In this document: positions 60,395 to 64,000 of the stretch, piece by piece | Numbering within the stretch: position 1 is the first letter of the stretch | How the letters are laid out: each line of letters opens with the position of its first letter | DNA from: Eublepharis macularius | Taxonomy: Eukaryota > Chordata > Lepidosauria > Squamata > Eublepharidae | Direction: 5' to 3' | Length of the DNA stretch: 64,000 nt | Assembly (NCBI RefSeq): GCF_028583425.1 | Contig: NC_072790.1 | Span: 8,042,552 to 8,106,551, forward strand | The notes under the pieces: model-generated | The model's database searches: none | What the model was told of the DNA's origin: nothing | What the model saw: the letters and a program-made list of their open reading frames with translations, nothing else | Made by a program: the position numbers and the translations under genes

Positions 60395-60662
60395 TTAGCC
60401 ACTGCCCCTGGATTGTGGAACTTCCGTCCCCTGCTGAGACTGGTGCTGTCCCTCCACATCTGTTTAAGAGGTTTTTAAAAAATTCTCTTTTGGAAAGTAT
60501 TCAATTTGGATTAGGGGAAGTAGTGCTTTCCATGTAACCTGGCCGCTGAAGATGGAAGGTTTTTGGATGGCTTTATGTAATAATTACTGATTTTTATTGT
60601 ACATTGCCTTGAGTTTTTTTTAAGGAGAGAAAGGTGGTCTATAAAATACCCTAAAATAAACA
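60395..60662 (+). mobile_element. Possible L2-like 3' end
   Basis: CCCCTGGATTGTGGAACTTC and later TGCCTTGAGTTTTTTTTAAG with GTGGTCTATAAAATACCCTA follow the order of an L2 or related LINE 3' end (W-N-F/L-P coding block, hairpin, TATAAA, A-rich tail). Diverged, so family is unsure. Confidence 0.35.
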
Positions 60663-61672
60663 GATAGTGCAGAATCAATAGCAGAAGGCCTCGCTGGCCT
60701 CTGGAGTTTTCAAGGGGAACTCGGCAGGTAGTTCCACCTGTCTCTGTTCCACAGTTTTGGATGGGTTCCATGGCTCGTCAAATGGCTTCAGTCAAAAAAC
60801 AATTTCCTGCAGAGGCTTTTACACAAAGTAAATTTCAGTAATAAAGTTCTATAGGAAATTGTTTAAAAGGCAACTTCTAAAGGTATGATGTATGAGATGG
60901 AATGGCCATCTTTTGGGCAACTTCATCAGTGATCATCTACCCAAAAGACCTGAATGGAGAAAGGGGAGGCACTTACTCATTATACCAGTACAATCCCAAA
61001 CTAATATGCATATTGAAGTAAACATTGCATGTAGCTTGGTGGTTCTTTCATCGGAATCTTCCACTGAAATATGTGCTGGGATCTGGGCGGAGAAAAGGGG
61101 GAAGATCCTTATTACAGTTCTAGCCCACCTTTGTCCTCAGGATCCGTGCATCTATTTACAGTGGCTAGAGAGGATGGAATAGCCAATATTCTGTAACCTC
61201 CCTCAGGCTGTGTTCATTGGATCTGGAAATGTGTTCAAACTTATTTTAGACATCTGATTTTCTTTTTACCACTATAAAAACATATGAGCCAGTATTTCAG
61301 CAAGTAGACATAGAATCATAATTGCCAGTTTGAAAACGTAACTTTTTTCAAAAAATGAATAAATTGCAAGCAATGTCCATCACAAAAATAGAAAGAGAAA
61401 TGCAACTTTGTTTTCTATTATTACTTTTTCGCATGACACTTAAAAAAAGACCCTAGTTCCCAAACAAAGACAGGTACAGTCATACAATCCAACAAAGAAG
61501 TTGGTAGGTAATAATATATTTGTGGCTCAGGATTCAAAAGTTTCCATTGAATTAAATAAGACAACATGGATAATTGTAAAATGGATAATGAATAGAGACA
61601 ATTACTGGCATGTGCTCAATGGAGAGTTTTAAGAAAAGGAAAAGGGAAAGGAAGATGACATGCAAAGCAGTG

Positions 61673-62159
61673 CTAGTTCTTGCTCAATATACTTTTCAAA
61701 CTTCTCTCTACTGCTTCATCTAATTCTTCTTCCAACTCCTCCTTCTTGGACATGGCCAATTTAGACTGGTAATCTTTTACTATTTGGTCTATATAGGGTG
61801 CACTTTGAGTCCCGTGTAGCATTAATGTCCATTCTTTCAGGACTCCCTTCTGAGGCATGATACCAACAAACCCAACTTCTAGAACCCAAGTACCTCTGGG
61901 GTCTTCTCCCCAAGAATGTGTCGTCATGAAAGGCCATTTGTCAAAGCCCACTTTGGAATCATCATCTCTCGGACGTCGACTCAGCAAAATAGATTTAGTC
62001 CCCATTGGTGAGGTCATGTTGATATTCAGATCTCCCCTCCTGGTCGAGTTTACTGTGATAACTGCCTGAACATGTTCCAGATAACGGACAAAGTTCTCCT
62101 TCCCCTCGCAAGCATCAGTTGTAAGTGTCAGAATCAACTTGCCACTGGACAGTATTTTC
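61673..62159 (-). CDS. PCSK2: PCSK2, terminal coding exon
   Basis: 487 coding bp, the last base of one codon plus 161 codons and TAG. PCSK2 is the secretory-granule serine protease that cuts prohormones such as proglucagon and proinsulin at paired basic residues. The exon codes the second half of the P domain and the C-terminal tail: DACEGKENFVRYLEHVQAVI, NSTRRGDLNINMTSPMGTKS, FDKWPFMTTHSWGEDPRGTW and KKEELEEELDEAVERSL ending SILSKN. It is nearly identical to the human protein, with RRGDL and the amphipathic sorting helix at the end intact. The acceptor (TTCCATTCAG on the minus strand) ends at 62160, so the first coding base is 62159; phase 2. Upstream exons lie right of the window, and the catalytic domain is not here. 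The 3' UTR runs left of 61673, end unknown. Confidence 0.95.
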
Positions 62160-62259
62160 CTGAATGGAAAAAAATCAGTTAATAAAATTGAAAAAAAAAT
62201 ATGTATCACATACACACTTATTCTTATATAAATATTAAAATGTGGTTTATAGAGTGTTA

Positions 62260-63700
62260 ATCCAATAGCCTGCCAAGTTTTTTGAGGGCAAGCTGATTAT
62301 TGGTGAAAACTTTAATGGTGTTATGGGTTCAAGTTTAGATAGATAGGGAAGGTGTCTTTTAGATCTCTCCCCCAATTTTTTATCTTTGAAAGATAATCAT
62401 TTAATTGAGCCATGGAGGCTTCTGCACCTAGGTGAAAAGGATTATACTTTTTATTCTATACCACACAATTCTATACAATGCTTGATTTCTTTTTAGCATC
62501 TCCAGGAATTATGTCTCAAATTAATGAAGTCTCAATTACAATAGTTTACAATAGGCCCAATCATTTTTTGCTGATCATAAAATGGTCATAAAATTTCAAG
62601 ATGGAGATTAGATATGTGGCTATTACAAAAAGAGGAAGTACTAAAGAGATGGAAGTACATTCCTGAGATGGATACAATAATTTTTTTTTGGTTTAATCTT
62701 TCTTCTCCAGTATCATAGTCTTAGGCTTGGGATGTAATTAATGCCTCTTTAAGAGGATGTTTTCTGAAGAAACAGTATGAAAGTCTATTCGATGGAATAA
62801 TTCAAGACCTAGCAAAACAGCATAAGAGTTATCAAAAGGAAGAAATACAGGGCGGGGAATAAGTCACCTAAGTTGCAACTGGATATTTTAACATCTGTGA
62901 GAACACTAATAAAACAATGAATTAAAGACTTAACAGAGTTATTCTCAAAATTACAACTCAAAACCAGATTGGATTAATTAAGAATACACATATGGTACAA
63001 ACTGCAGAGAGATTATATATGGTTATAAATCATGTTCAAATAAATATCAAACTGTGTTCATGTTTTGCAATCCCAAAAAGCATTTGATAGTGTAAATGAG
63101 GCCTTTATAAAAGTAACATTGTCTTGCTGAAACCCTGGGGGTTTATTCAGTACTTGGATATCACTGATGTACAAGAGACAAAAGCAAGAATTGTGGTTAA
63201 TGGTGAATTATCAGAAGAGACGTAGCTGGATAGGGGGATAAGACAATGTTCTTTATCACCACTGCCATTGGTTATTATGATAGAATCATTAGCAGTTACA
63301 CGAATGCCCCTGAAATTTGGGCTGTGCAGTTAGGGACAGAAAATTTTAATTTTTTTAACAGGGTGATTATTTACTACTCTCTAATTTACTACTCAGCCCT
63401 TCAGTCCCTGCCCATAAAATACTTTAGAACAATCCTCAGGTGTTTCTGGTTACAGGATCAATTTGGAAAAAAAGTCTTATTGATTGGCAATTAATACATT
63501 GTTATTTGAAAAGAATAATTTAGTGAAAATTTCTGCTATACCTTACAGGTCTCAGCCAGACTTGGGCATTTCTTTATTAATTACAATCATTATGAAAATG
63601 GAGTGTTTCATATCATTAATTAAAAAAGGAAACAAAATAGCTTCTAAAAACAGCAAAAAATGGGTAACTTATTTGCAGATCCAATGGGTAACTAATTTGG
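62260..63700 (+). mobile_element. Ancient L1 ORF2 remnant
   Basis: Worn traces in ORF2 order: KLIIGENFNGVMGSS near 62285 (compare AGDFNGV of the intact L1) and GIRQCSLSPLPLVIMIESL near 63237 (compare [20 protein letters not shown]). Many stops and shifts and several missing parts. Much older than the L1 in BFSP1 intron 2. Confidence 0.6.
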
Positions 63701-63839
63701 GTTATCTTTTCTTCTTATTTGGGAACCTCCTACAAAGACATTTGTTGAAATAAATGGAGTGTGATGTTCTTGGAATGAAGTGTAAGAGTTACAGGGCAAT
63801 CCTAACTGTAGTTACCTTCCTAAGACCAACAGTACTATG

Positions 63840-63940
63840 GATCTAGTCTTCCTCCAGCTTGAGGAGATTTCCTTCAATTTAAGTGGCTCTTCCTCCAACA
63901 GAGAAAGCTGGAGGAAGACTCCTTGGACTAGAGGAAGGCT
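63840..63940. repeat. Inverted repeat / hairpin
   Basis: AGTCTTCCTCCAGCTT (63846-63861) and AAGCTGGAGGAAGACT (63906-63921) are exact inverted copies, with partly paired flanks. CAGGGCAATCCTAACTGTAG at 63795 hints at a link to the GCAATCCTAA palindrome family. Confidence 0.5.
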
Positions 63941-64000
63941 TCAAACTTTGCTCAGTAGAGTGGGAGGACCAGTGGGAGGACAAGGGCATTGACTTCAATG

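Larger units (their letters stand above)
46959..61672. other. BFSP1-PCSK2 convergent intergenic region
   Basis: Includes the 3' UTRs of both genes, whose ends cannot be fixed; AATAAA at 48571-48576 is one candidate for BFSP1. Repeats are listed separately. At 48957-49045 a block of about 50 bp with AAATAAAAACACGCATAATA occurs twice in tandem. Nothing I can name in 47625-48880, 49131-51095, 54764-55020, 55520-56185, 56282-57730, 57945-58750, 59190-59820, 60115-60390 or 60665-61672. Confidence 0.5.
62160..64000. other. PCSK2 last intron, partial
   Basis: AT-rich, no further PCSK2 exon found on the minus strand. Occupied mainly by an old L1 scrap (62260-63700) and a hairpin near the edge. Confidence 0.6.

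Noticed and set aside
62160-64000. A second PCSK2 exon
   Set aside because: No minus-strand frame resembles PCSK2 and flanking splice sites are absent; the stretch is L1-derived and AT-rich.

Overview
The window looks like squamate reptile (probably lizard) nuclear DNA. Two vertebrate genes with close mammalian counterparts lie tail to tail, and the space around them is packed with repeat types typical of squamates: tRNA-derived Sauria-type SINEs, SINEs with a 5S-rRNA-like head, CR1, L2 and L1 LINEs, Penelope-like elements, hAT transposons and their short derivatives, and a rare copia-type fossil.

Host genes. BFSP1 (filensin, a lens beaded-filament protein) runs left to right from 2159 to 46958. 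It is complete: 8 exons, all introns GT-AG, 663 codons, no break seen. The terminal coding exon of PCSK2 (prohormone convertase 2) lies on the other strand at 61673-62159, with the rest of that gene beyond the right edge. The convergent BFSP1/PCSK2 order is the one I know from human chromosome 20. The two proteins have no shared pathway; they are neighbours only.

Layout. 1-2158: upstream DNA with a palindromic hAT derivative, a SINE and the presumed BFSP1 promoter. Intron 1 (2530-5687): small repeats. Intron 2 (5749-23440): a full-length L1 with both ORFs open and a 17-bp target duplication (8025-14196), then a 3.6-kb palindromic pair of Penelope-like elements inserted in a SINE with a 12-bp target duplication (17230-20887). 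Introns 3-5: microsatellites, hAT derivatives, SINEs, a DIRS-like fossil and an L2 tail. Intron 6 (35176-44550): a broken copia fossil abutting a degraded autonomous hAT transposon. 46959-61672: SINEs, a 2.3-kb L2 element, a hAT MITE related to the intron-6 hAT, and a strong 210-bp palindrome. 62160-64000: PCSK2 intron with an old L1 fossil.

Most interesting. (1) The Penelope palindrome: two 1,699-bp arms of equal length and nearly identical sequence, 3' ends outward, inside one target duplication. (2) Hammerhead-ribozyme-like motifs at the outer ends of both arms and in at least six scattered tails; two of those tails keep every invariant core base I could check, and their different stem I sequences are still self-complementary. 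(3) An apparently intact L1. (4) A hAT transposase fossil plus its own MITE offspring 11 kb away. I did not see an undescribed host gene system; the novelty here is in the mobile elements and their RNA motifs.
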